Origin: Humulus lupulus
Lineage: Eukaryota; Streptophyta; Magnoliopsida; Rosales; Cannabaceae
Direction of reading: 5' to 3'
NCBI RefSeq assembly: GCF_963169125.1
Contig: NC_084802.1
Coordinates: forward strand, 13,950,896-14,014,895
Length of the DNA stretch: 64,000 bases
Below are positions 10,739-22,172 of this stretch, piece by piece. The position numbers and the translations under genes were made by a program. Numbering within the stretch: the first letter of the stretch is position 1; the number at the start of each line of letters is the position of its first letter. The notes beneath the pieces are model-generated. The model worked only from the letters and a program-made list of their open reading frames with translations, was not told where the DNA came from and made no database searches.

Positions 10739-13372
10739 ATGGCACGAACAAGAAACATACCTCAACGAGAGCAACCTTCCTCCTCCATAGATTCCGACGT
10801 GCTGCCTCCCTCTCAGGAGCCAACCACTATTGGATAGAGGACCACTTTGACTGCTTCCAATCCTCCTCTGCGTGATCGACCTGCTCAAGAAGATGCCAAC
10901 AATCCCTACTTCATGGACACTGGAGACCACCCAGGTCTGATCTTAGCTTCTCCACCTCTCATGGACACCAATTTTCAACAGTGGGCTCGTGACTTCAAGC
11001 TCTCCGTGGGTACGAAGAACAAAACTGACTTCCTCACTGGAACCATTCCCCAACCCTCTTCTGATCACCATTTGTTTGATCCCTAGAGCAGATGTAATCA
11101 AATGGTTATGTCTTGGATTATTCACTCAGTTTCCCCAGAAATCAAGAGCAGTATCATCTATCTTGATTCCGCTGCTGCAATGTGGACCGAGTTAAACACA
11201 AGATTCAATAAAGGAAATGGGCCTCGCATCTTTGATCTTCAGACATCCCTCATATCGCTTCATCAAGGAGATGATTTTGTCAGCGCCTATTTCATTAAAC
11301 TGAAACCAGTTTGGGAAAAGATTAATGAACTCCGACCAAGAACGCCATGTACTTGTGCTGCTGCCAATGATAGCCTTGAGCTACAGAATCTTGAGCAAGT
11401 TTTGCAATTTCTAATGGGATTGAATGAGTCCTACCATGCCGTTTGATCTCAGGTTCTTCTTCTTGATCCTTTTCCCTCTATTTCTAAAGTTTTTTCCACC
11501 ATTGTGCGAGAAGAAAGATAGAGGAAGATAAGGCCATCGACTACCACCAATCTCATTGCTGCATTTACTTCCAACCCACCGCCACTTCCGCCATCAAGAA
11601 CAAAGAAGATGAGGCCTACTTGCTCTCATTGTCAAAAGCCGGGACACCTCAAAGAAAAATGCTACTTCTTCCATGGTTTTCCTCCTGGATATGGCACCAA
11701 AAATGTCAACAACAAGCCTACTGTCCATCCAGCTACTGCCTTTGTTTTACCTTCCCCTGAACTGGGCAGTCAAGCGGCTATACATAATTTAATTGCTATG
11801 CTCAGCACTCAGCTTCAGCAAGCCCATACTCCTAAGGCTGATACACAACCTGTGATTTCCAATTTTTCTGGTAACTTTGTATCTCTTTCTCATGATTATT
11901 GGGTTATTGACAGTGGTGCTACTCACCATATTAGTTGCAATTTCCAAAATTTTACCTCTTTTTCTAACCTCACAATAGCCTCTTATCTTACTTTGCCAAA
12001 TGGTTTGAGAATAAAAGTGTGTAAATCCGGTACTGTAAAAATAAACAAAAATCTGACCCTGAATAATGCCTTATATGTCCCAGATTTTCAATTAAATTTA
12101 ATATCTGTACCTGCCTTCTTATACACTCACAATCACACTCTTTCTTTTTCTCAAACTCACAATCTAATACAGGACACATCACATAACAAGATGCTTGGGA
12201 TTGCTAAGCGCATAGGACACTTGTACCTACTGCAACAAGACAAGACCCTTTTACCTTCTTGTTCTTATGTACATTCTAAGAACTCTTGTAATAATGCCCA
12301 TACTTGGCATACACGGTTAGGACATCCTTCTATGAAAGTTACCAACAAATTGAATAAAATTTTACATTTTTCAACTTCTTCAAATCATAATGTTCCTTGT
12401 CATGTATGCCATTTAGCTAAACAAAAGAAATTTCCTTTTGACTCTTATAATAATATTGCTCCTAATGCTTTTGATTTAGTACATATGGATATAGGGGGTT
12501 CTTACTCCATTCCTACATTGGAAGGATATAAATATTTCTTCACCATTGTTGATGATCATACTAGATTTACTTGGGTCTATATGTTGAAATGCAAATCTAA
12601 TGTTCAAACTATTATCCCACAGTTTTATACTTATGTTCTCACTCATTTTTCCATTCCCATTAAAGCCATACGATCAGATAATGCTAAAGAACTCAATCTT
12701 AGTTCTTTTTATGCAACAAAAGGCATTCATTTATATCATTCTTGTGTTGAGCATCCTCAACAAAACTCTGTTGTTGAGCGCAAGCATCAACATATACTCA
12801 ATGTAGCTTGAGCTTTATCTATACAGTCCAAATTACCTCTATCATATTGGAATCACTTTATTACTAATGATGTATATCTTCTCAATAGAACGCCATCTGC
12901 ACTCTTAAATTTTAAATCATCTTTTGAACTTTTATATGCTCAAATTCCTTCTTATGACCATCTTCAGAATTATGGTTGTCTTGCCTATGCATGTACTCTT
13001 GATAGTAAATGAAACAAGTTTACTCCTAGATCTCGTGCTTGTATATTTATACACTATCCCCAGGTATGAAAGCATACACTCTACTTGATAGAGCTACTAA
13101 CCAAATTTTTCAATCAAGAGATGTCATTTTTTATGAGCATATATTTCCTTTGACTCAACCAAGTTCTATTGACACTTTTGACTATGTTTTTGGCAGCAAC
13201 CAATCCTCTCTAGATTCCAATACCGATAATATGATCTCGGTCCTTGCTAGCACATCCAATGAGCAGCCACACACTTCTTCTAAAGTTGGTCGCCCACTTA
13301 ATCGACCACCACATCTCAAGGATTATATATGTGAGTATTCTACTGCTCACCCTTTAACTAATTTCATATCCT
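10739..13372 (+). pseudogene. gag-pol: copia gag, protease and integrase
   Basis: Begins at ATG 10739-10741 and keeps one frame to 12811 with several stops. Gag core: TNFQQWARDFKLSVG then MVMSWIIHSVSPEIK and LNTRFNKGNG. A zinc knuckle CSHCQKPGHLKEKC lies near 11620-11660. The protease has WVIDSGATHHI near 11905. A pre-integrase finger includes WHTRLGHPS near 12303, and the integrase core has HMDIGG, FTIVDDHTRFTWVY, IRSDNAKE and ERKHQHILNVA. Stops include TAG near 10832, TAG at 11085 and TGA at 12809-12811; the last is at a position where Arg is usual. After about 13020 the frame shifts and the linker before RT continues at 13039-13372. Not functional. Confidence 0.9.
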
Positions 13373-15019
13373 ATGACAAGTTTCATCCATTTTTTTCGAA
13401 ATGCTATACTTGCTGCCCATACCTTAGTCAAACCTACTAGCTACACACAAGCCTCCAAGCTTCATGAATGGCAATTAGCAATGCAAAATGAGCTTGCTGC
13501 CCTCATTTCCAATAACACTTGGAGCATTGTTTCACCTCCCCATGGCCATAATATCATTGGCAACAAATGGGTATACAAAATAAAATATAAGTCCAATGGT
13601 GATGTTGAAAGATACAAGGCACGTCTAGTTGCCAAAGGATATACTCAACAACAAGGTATAGACTACTTTGAAACTTTTGCACTCGTTGCAAAATTCAATA
13701 CTTTAAAAGTATTCCTAGCCCTAGGTACCTTAAATAATTGGAAACTACACCAGTTGGGCATAAATAATGCTTTCTTACATGGTGATTTAGATGAAGAGGT
13801 TTACATGAAACTTCCTCAAGGCTATCAATCTAAGGGGGAGCTCCCACTAAATCCTGTTTGTAAGCTTAACAAAAGCCTTTATGGTCTCAAACAAGCATCA
13901 AGACAATGGTATGCTAAACTTAGTACCACTTTTCTCCAAGAAGGTTTTACTCAATCACATTCCGATCATTCACTTTTTATTAGGACTAATGCTAATAATT
14001 TTTTGGCTGTCTTGATTTATGTTGATGATATAGTCCTAGCAAGTAACAATGATCTTGATGTTGATGATTTCAAACACAGATTAAACTCCAAGTTTAAACT
14101 TAAAGATCTTGGACCATTACGTTTTTTTCTTGGCCTTGAAATAGGCCGGGCTTCTAATGGTATTTATGTCTCTCAAAGACCTTTTGTTCTACAATTATTG
14201 CATGAAACAGGTTCTTTAGGTGCCAAACCTTCTTCACCTCCTATGGAACCTAATATTAAGTTAAGCAAAGATGATGGAGAGTTACTAACCGATCCTACTT
14301 CATACAGGGGTTTAATTGGTAAATTGATTTATCTAACCATTACAAGACAAAATATTTCTTATGCTGTGAACAGGTTAAGCCAATTTTTACAAGAGCCTAG
14401 ACAACCTCATTATAAGGCTGCTAAAATACTCCTCCAATATCTCAAAGGCAATCATGCTCAAGGCTTATTTGTTCACTCAGCTACATGTTCACAATCCAAC
14501 AATGTTGCTGCCCCAAATCTTTCAGCATCTATTATTTAGCTCAAAGCTTTTTTAGATGCCGATTGGGCTACTTGTCCGGATACAAGACGTTCCATCACTG
14601 GCTACTGCATCTATTTGGGAAAATCTCTTGTGTCTTGGAAATCTAAAAAGCAAACCATAGTTTCAAGGTCTTCTGCGGAGGCTGAATACCGTGCTATGGC
14701 CAACATAACTTGTGAACTACTATGGTAACTTTCTTTGTTAAAGGATTTCGGAATTCAACATACATAACCAGCCGTCATGTACTGTGACAACACCGCTGCC
14801 TTGCACATCTCAGAGAACCCCGTCTTTCATGAACGCACCAAGCATGTTGAAATAGATTGTCACATTGTTCGTCAGCAAGTTCAAAATGGCCAACTGAAGC
14901 TTCTTCATGTCCCATCACAAGATAACTTAGCTGATATACTCACAAAACCTCTGTTTCCTACTCATTTTCAAAACTTATTAAACCACATGAGTCTTACAAA
15001 TATGTACACTTCATCTTGA
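13373..15019 (+). pseudogene. pol: copia reverse transcriptase and RNase H
   Basis: The RT has NKWVYKIKYKSNGDVERYKA, LVAKGYTQQQGIDYFETFA, SLYGLKQASRQW and the catalytic YVDD in LIYVDDIVLAS at 14018-14029. The RNase H has [31 protein letters not shown] and the [10 protein letters not shown] and ADILTKPL motifs. Stops near 14537, 14726 and 14765 split RNase H from RT. The protein ends at 15019, immediately before the polypurine tract, as usual in copia elements. It would have copied the RNA into DNA in cytoplasmic particles. Confidence 0.92.
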
Positions 15020-15026
15020 GGGGGAG
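15017..15026 (+). other. Polypurine tract of the copia element
   Basis: TGAGGGGGAG abuts the 3' LTR start and is the expected plus-strand primer. Confidence 0.85.
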
Positions 15027-15177
15027 TATTAGGATATTAGTTTATCCTTGTGTATAGTTAACCTACCGTATCCTTAACTATGGTTAGTTATACTAACCTT
15101 TTTCCCCAATAAGCTTTTGTAATACAATAATACAAGAAATTATTTTTTGTCACTCTCTCTGAATATATTTCCTAATA
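15027..15177 (+). repeat. 3' LTR of the copia element (151 bp)
   Basis: TATTAGGA to TCCTAATA, a perfect 8-bp terminal inverted repeat, followed by the CTCTA target duplication. Confidence 0.93.
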
Positions 15178-15182
15178 CTCTA

Positions 15183-15772
15183 AGGTCACTTTTGTTGTGA
15201 TGATATATAAAGCAAGTGTCTTAATTCTTTTTAAAAAAATAACTTATTTACAATCTTGTGATTAGAAAAGATTTTAAAAAATAATAGTGTTTGTGACAGA
15301 GGCTATTTTTCTTGAGAGTGGTAGAAGAAGATAGAACCTCAATTTTATTCATATTCTAATATGGATTTCTTGTTTATCTTTATTATAATTAATAAAAGTA
15401 AATAACATTTTTTTTATGATTGAAAAAACTCTTTTAAAATTAGGGTGTTTTTTTTAGTGACATTTTGCAAAATGTTCCAGCACATTCAACACTCTGTTGA
15501 ATTTTCTCAAATATACTTGATAATGTGACATTGAAAAATATTTATTTTCACTAATTACTATTTTAAATATAATATTCAAACGTCAACTAAAATAAATATT
15601 GTTTTATTTCACTTCTTTTAATATCTAAGATTAAAAGAAAAAATTATGCCAAACAAACCCCTTGTAAATTTGTGTTCTCTATAAGGATATCAAAGTTAAA
15701 TAATTATATACTCGAAACTGCTATGAGGTAAAATGCAAAATTAATTACTAGTATTTTCCAAAAGTATTTTAC
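15183..15772. other. AT-rich spacer
   Basis: About 600 bp of AT-rich sequence between the copia element and element B. I see no open frame, repeat or RNA signal. A small inverted motif (CATTTTGCAAAATG near 15461) is not otherwise supported. Confidence 0.6.
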
Positions 15773-15777
15773 CTTAG

Positions 15778-16596
15778 TGTTACACCTAGATTTCGAGAAT
15801 GAGAACTTTGACCTCGAAATTCAGGTTCGTAAGGTGTAAGCTTGAAATAAGCAAGGTCATTATGAGGTCCACCAGTCAGAGATCTCGTGAGATCGAATAG
15901 TATGTATCCTCGAAGGTGTTTCGAGCCTATATAGTGAACTCGCAACTCACAATAAGTAAGGGTTCGACACTTGTATAAATTTCTTGATGCATCTCCTACC
16001 CTTAGACAAGATGGTTCGAACTCGAGAGGAGTAAGCTCGAAGGTGAAGGATTTATCAATGGTTACTTATTGAGAGCATAGGCGAAGTGAGATGACGAGCT
16101 CGTAATAGACAAACGGTCTAGAAGACACATGGATCCAGCATCCGAACACGTCAGCTGAGTGTGAATGAATTTATTGTTATAAATTCCCAATATTTATGGG
16201 ATCTAATGTAATAATTTTATTAAATCCCACATTTTATGGGATATTACCGCGTGCATAGAAAATAATGCATTTATTGGCATTATTTGATTTAATTTACAGA
16301 ATATCTTCTCGAAATATGTGGGAACGAATTCTAAAACCTTCTCTATAAATAGAGATGTAAACTTCATTTGTAGAGTACCAAAATATTGAGATTTGGAGAG
16401 AAAACTCTGGGCAACTATTCTCTGAAAGTTTCCAGAAGACTCCAAAGAGCTAATAATATAGACTCGTGGACTAGGCAGCTTTTTAACGGCTGAACCACGT
16501 AAAAAGATCTTGTTTTCATTCTTTTTATTCATTTCCTCTGGTATATTCTTGTTTAATTGCTCTTTTTTTTTAAGTTGACGAAAAACGACGTCAACT
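15778..16596 (+). repeat. 5' LTR of element B (819 bp)
   Basis: Starts TGTTACACCTAGATTTCGAG. Ends in GACGTCAACT, where the other copies have CAACA, so the terminal A is mutated. It matches 36810-37616 over its full length with scattered differences. The TATA box CTCTATAAATAGAG is at 16341-16354. Confidence 0.95.
16341..16354 (+). promoter_or_regulatory. TATA box of the element B 5' LTR
   Basis: CTCTATAAATAGAG, identical to the element A motif; presumed U3 promoter. Confidence 0.7.
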
Positions 16597-16618
16597 GTTT
16601 GGTGCTTTCATTGAGAGC
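16597..16618 (+). other. Primer-binding site region of element B
   Basis: TGGTGCTTTCATTGAGAGC preceded by GTT, directly after the LTR, the same as in D and G. Confidence 0.7.
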
Positions 16619-16665
16619 TATTAAACACGTGAGCCTGTTTAGTCAGAGAGCCTCTCGGATCGGCA

Positions 16666-18888
16666 ATGGCCACGACAAACAACCCCAATGTACCTAATGT
16701 GGAAATTCCTTGTAATGAAGAGTACCCCCGGCGTCCTGGGAAGCAGCCTATGGTGGATCCCGATCCCAACGAAAGGAGTGACTCATCCAACTCTCGGGGA
16801 CCTCTTGCTCCCAGGGCCGACGAGGACATGTATTATAATCTCGAGAGATACGTTCCAATTATGGAACTTGAGAATCGCTAACCGTGCCAACAGTTGGCAG
16901 AAGCTACAAAACGCAATGAAGAGTTATCAAGACTAGCTGCTGAAGCACAAGTGCCTCCTCGAGACACTTAGGCCCCACCTCGTAGGCCTAGGGGACGCCC
17001 TCGTAAGAATGCGACCGCCAGAAGGGCGGAACAAGCACCGCCACCAACATCCCATCCTGTTCAGCCGAGACCCCAGAGGGGCAACCGGGCTGAAACTACT
17101 GCCAAATCGACTGTAGAAGTACAAAGGGGAATGGGGAATAACTGAGCCCCCTCAGTGGCTCGAACCCCAAATCTCAATGCTAAGCAGAACGTTTGGAACC
17201 TGACCGGGAAAATTTGGGGCCATCAAGGCCACACAATGGGAGGCAGCCACCATCTCCTATAAGACACCCACCATCGCCAATAAGGTATCCCTCGCCAATC
17301 CAGAGGGTTCTGCGACCTGCCCACCAAGATAGGGATCGGCGGGCTGGGCGCGGACAGGGAAATGAAGGAGAAACTCCCCGAGATTGCAAGGCCCCTCAAC
17401 CTGCGAGAAGCCAAATGTCACGATCACAAACTGTTGAGACGAGGAGGCCAGTAGGAAACCCATCTCGTAATAACCGAACAACGAGCTATATCAGTGAAAG
17501 CTCGGATTACACAAGGTCCGTGAGCATGGACAACGCAGAACTGAGAAATGCCGGGAATCGAGGAGATCACCCTGATCTACGGGGACACTTAAAACCATAA
17601 TCGGGGGCATGATAATCTCTGAACCGAGATCTGCGAGATCATCTAAATGGCCGCAAATAGCTGATTTACAATCCTGCACCAAGGCAGGGAGCTGGAGCTG
17701 TTATCAACGATAACCAGTCCCCTCAGGTCTAGGCCAGGCCTCCCGTAGATCTAGTTCAAGAAAGAATTGAATAGTTGGAGAGAACATTCAGGCTCTTGCA
17801 GAATGAGCGTAGCCAGGAAATGGATGAAGAACTCGAGCCAATTTCCTAGCATATCTCCAACACCCATTTTCCTCAAGGGTTTAGAATTCCCCATGTCCCG
17901 CCATTTGACGGGAATTCAGATCCCTACAGCCACCTGAGCACGTTCAACACAATTATGCGAGCCAACAATGTGGGTTACGAGCTCAGATGTATGATGTTCC
18001 CAACCACTTTCACCGGACTAGCAAAAAACTGGTTTGAAAAATTCAAAAGACATTCAATCGCATCTTGTGATCAATTGTCAAAGGATTTCAAGAAACAATT
18101 TAAAGCTATGGTGGGCATTAGGCCCGAGGCTTCAGTCTTAAGCAATGTGTGACAGCAACCAAACAAGTCACTAAAACGTTACCTCACAAGGTTTGACTTA
18201 GAAGTGGCTCGAGCTCAAGATGTTGACGATAGTGGTCATTTAATGGTAGTTCGAGCCGGTGTAATGCCAAGAAGTCCTCTCTGGGAAGACTTACAAAGGA
18301 AGCCTGTCAGGTCTTTAATCGAGTTTAATCGAAGAGCCCAGAGGTTTGTTAATGTAGAGGAGGCGAGGTCAGCACTGAATATGACCTCTCAGCCTATAAC
18401 TACAACAACAAACGCAAACTCTGCTTCGACCTCGGTGGAACCCACGACTTCAAAACCTCCCAGGGACAACCCTTCCAAGAGAAAGAAAAATGAAGGGAAT
18501 AACCCTGAGGCGGATGGAGGAAAGAAGAATAAAGGGAAAGATACTTCTCCGTATACAAAGTGTATACTGAGCTCAATAAGTCTCGGGAGAATATCTACAT
18601 GGCTAATGAAAACCAGGTCCCATTCAGACGACCTGACCCCATGAGGAACCAAAAGGCAAAAAAAGACTCTAGTAAGTACTATAGATTCCACCGGGATATT
18701 GGACATACAACCGATGAGTGTCCAAAATAGATATCGAGGGGATATTTCGAGCAATACGTAAGAAATCGAAATCCTAACCAGGCTTCCACCAACCAAAGGG
18801 TAGCAGCTGCACCACCTGCCCAAAATAGTAACTCTCGAGCACGAGAAGATGAGCGACCCCCTCCGATTGATGGATAAGACGTCATAAC
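16666..18888 (+). pseudogene. gag: gag of element B, first part
   Basis: Starts at ATG 16666 with MATTNNPN, followed by YPRRPGKQPM as in A. The AT-hook-like motif RRPRGRPRKN is retained at 16981-17010. The SPIRHPPSPIRYPSP block is near 17250. The Gag core has ELRCMMFPTTFTGLAKNWFEKF (shown in parts near 17970-18040) and the RQQPGE region is damaged by a TGA. The zinc knuckle near 18675-18720 has lost its first Cys (YRFHRDIGHTTDEC). Many stops and at least one frameshift disrupt it. The frame is cut at 18888 by a solo LTR and resumes at 22173. Clearly dead. Confidence 0.88.
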
Positions 18889-20549
18889 TGTGACGTCCCT
18901 AAGGTAGGGTACGTTCGCCACATACTCGTAATTCTAGAGTTTATGAGTATGTTAGGCACTTGACCAAAAGAATTAAATAAAATGATACGAAGAAATACAG
19001 AAAAATTTTAAACTTTTGTATAAACTTATTAGTAGAAATTATTACACGTATGAATACTTTAAATTTAAGGCAGCCATATGAAAACTCTAAACCATTATTG
19101 CATTGCTACTGAGTCCGTGCTCCACAAGTTGCTCAACAGCTAAAGCCACACCTGGAAAAATGTTGGAAAATAACATAATGAGCTAACTCTCAGTAAACAA
19201 ATCTCATGCATACACATACACATGAATGTCGTGAGTTTGTAGTGCACATATACTAATATGCTGACTTATATACTTAAGCATTTCATTTATTGCTCATGCA
19301 CTTTCAAACTTTACTTTTATGCTCTTTCTTTTAGTTTCACATTTTTATGGGCCCAATATCACTTGTGCACACTGTTTGATTCGGCCAATGCCTGCAGGGC
19401 TTGTTACACATATCATATAGAATCCCATGGGTTCTCCTCTGGCTAGCCATCATCACAGCTAGGCTTATCATAACACTTATTTCATCGTTGCCATAGCTGC
19501 CATACTTATTACACATATGGAGGAGAAAGACGGAACATGGCAAACATATCTGAATGGTCAGCTCTGACCTAGCCCACACTAGTGGGCAGCCACTATAAGT
19601 CTTATAGACTTCCGTCTTCTTTACTGAACTTACTTGATTACTTCATCAAAACAGTGGCACCCTTCTTAAACATCTTATTATCACTTTGCTTAAGCCTTGT
19701 GTCATTAAAATGTTCACTTCACTTCACATAAGACATTTCAAGGCATTTCACAATTTTCCTCATATTTATATGCATGGTCTTATATCACATAATAATGTAT
19801 CACATAACTGTACATGCCATGCATACATGCTGATGCTGAAATATCAATGTTCATGTTCATGATTCATGTTTGATTGTATTCAATCAAGGCATTGTATCAC
19901 ATCTCATATGACTCAAAACATCTTTAGTCATAATACATGAAGCTTTGGGTTGGTGGCGTTGTTATACCTTAACGTAGAGCTATGGCTCAGGTCTAAGGTT
20001 TCTAGCCTAAAAACTTAAACACTTCATATATCATAACATATAACAAATCATGAACATAAAGTAATCCACATATCCATCAACATAAGAACACATACTTGCA
20101 CATAATTCATATCATTCTTAACCAAGTAAGAAATCTTTCACATATCACGGAATTCATCAATTACATATCACACAACACCCTTATGGTGTTCATATAACCA
20201 TTCTTCACATACTTATCATATGCATCATCATCATACCATACTTAACTCATCAGATGTACACAATCAATGTAGTCATGCATCTTACACTTAAGCAAAAAAA
20301 AGTGAGATTTACTTACCTTAGGTCCTTAGCTTATTTTAAAATTGCTCAGCAAGAGTCAATCAATCAAATCCATACAATCCTATTCAAGGCACATCATTTA
20401 TTAAATTCTATCAAAATCGTAAATATACACTGTTGATAGTGTATATTAACAATACCATAAACTATATGAATGATAATAATAATTATTATCAACGTAATAC
20501 AAATAACTCTTCATATAAAACATTGCTCATTTAATAATGTACTCTTATG

Positions 20550-20610
<61 letters not shown>
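20550..20610. repeat. (TAA)n microsatellite
   Basis: About 20 TAA units, with imperfect flanks. The poly-Tyr open frame on the minus strand is only a by-product. Confidence 0.95.
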
Positions 20611-20613
<3 letters not shown>

Positions 20614-21757
20614 CAACCACAACAATAATAATTATCATCTATAAATAAACTTATTTCAATAATAATAACAAAATACCTCAATAACAATACATATATGAAT
20701 GTATATATATTCAAATAGTCATTTTATAAAAGAAATCATATTTTTAACATAAAATTGTAATAATCAATATAATGATAATAATATAAATATAAATATTTAT
20801 ATTATTATTAATTAGTCATAATATCAATTCCAGTGATATAATAAATATACTTTCTCCAAAATTCACTGGTCTTACAAATATCAATAACTGTAAGAAACTA
20901 ATATTTGATATTATTTTAATATTCAAATATTAATAAAAATATTAATATACAATAATAATGGTTAAATAATAGGTTTACTATAAATCACACTTTTCATATA
21001 TATATATATGAATCTGTATTCTTGATTTACTTAACAAGACAATAACAATAATAATTAAAATTAATTAATCATAATAATTTCCATATTAATGGAAAATCAA
21101 TTAAATATGTATTTTTATAATTTATTTAATATTTAATATTTTCTAGAAAATTGGACAGCACAACGGCTGTGAAGTGGACAATTCCAAAATCAAAACCTGT
21201 ATAAAAAAATACATATAATCCCAGACAGCCAGTATAATTACAGAAAATATTCAATATATCAAGAATATATAATTATATATTATAAATACACATAATAACA
21301 ATTACTCTAATCAATAACAATATAGGTCAAAGAATTTATACCACAATGATCGGGTTCCACAACAAGTCAAACAATGATTTTCTGAGACTAAAAACGTACT
21401 TCGGAACCTCGAACACTAAGTTTCGACTGTCGGTCTACGGTGGATCGCGGTGGCTCATGTTGGGCCCACCACCCAACTATGGTAGATGTAGGAACAAGTT
21501 ATTGGGTTTTGAAGCCCACAACACGAGGAGCACGATGGTGGTGACAGATCGGCAAACGGATGCCCGAGGTGGCTGAATCGCAACTTTGAAGTCGCGGGGT
21601 GCCCGAACTTAAATCGACTTGTTGAGGTGTTTAATCGGCGAGTGAGTTCTAGATTCCCGCGTGAGACGATAGTTTGGAGGCCTCTAAATCCAACGGTCCG
21701 GCGCGTGGCTATAAACGGTGAGCGCCGGTGGATGATCGGTGGTCGGGTAGACGCACG

Positions 21758-21760
<3 letters not shown>

Positions 21761-21815
<55 letters not shown>
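21761..21815. repeat. (GA)n microsatellite
   Basis: About 27 GA units, followed by GGGAGAGGGG. It lies within the solo LTR, not in a gene. Confidence 0.95.
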
Positions 21816-21821
<6 letters not shown>

Positions 21822-22172
21822 GGGCTCGGGTAAAAAGAAAGGCTGAAGCCTTTTCTTTTCTGTTCTTTTTTCTTTTTTTTAAATTTATTTTTAAAATTAC
21901 ACTTGGACCCAAAATACTAAAATTCTTTTCAAATAAGCCCTTTAGCAAAACTTTCTTAATTTTATAAAAATCCCCAATTAAAATTATATGACATTTGGGT
22001 CCAATACTTGACTACTCAAGTTTCTCTCTCTTTAATCTCATTAAAAACATAAAATGATATTTTAAACACTATTTTTCCATTACTATTTCTTAAATTTGTA
22101 AACTTGTACATTTTATGTATTAAAACTCTGATTTATAATAAAAAATGTATAATGAAAATGTTGGATATTACA

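Larger units (their letters stand above)
10504..15177 (+). mobile_element. Complete Ty1/copia retrotransposon, flanked by CTCTA
   Basis: The 4.67-kb element has two LTRs, a primer site directly after the 5' LTR, a polypurine tract directly before the 3' LTR, and perfect 5-bp target duplications (CTCTA at 10499-10503 and 15178-15182). Coding order is gag, protease, integrase, RT, RNase H, the copia order. Every domain is present but several stop codons and frameshifts interrupt it. The LTR ends are TATTAGGA and TCCTAATA, a non-canonical pair. Confidence 0.95.
18889..22172 (-). mobile_element. Solo long LTR inserted in gag of element B (3.28 kb)
   Basis: Plus-strand ends are TGTGACGTCC and GATATTACA, with a perfect target duplication ATAAC (18884-18888 and 22173-22177). 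Removing the insert and one ATAAC restores the ITIS frame of gag-pro. No coding domain is visible inside. The position and strand of a CTTACCTTAGG word resemble the other long LTRs here, so I read it on the minus strand and assign it, tentatively, to a chromovirus of the Tekay kind. It carries two microsatellites. Confidence 0.88.

Noticed and set aside
20511..20714. Minus-strand ORF with a poly-Tyr run
   Set aside because: It is a translation of the (TAA)n microsatellite inside a solo LTR.
21627..21967. ORFs rich in Arg-Glu or Ser-Leu
   Set aside because: They are the (GA)n microsatellite read on the two strands.
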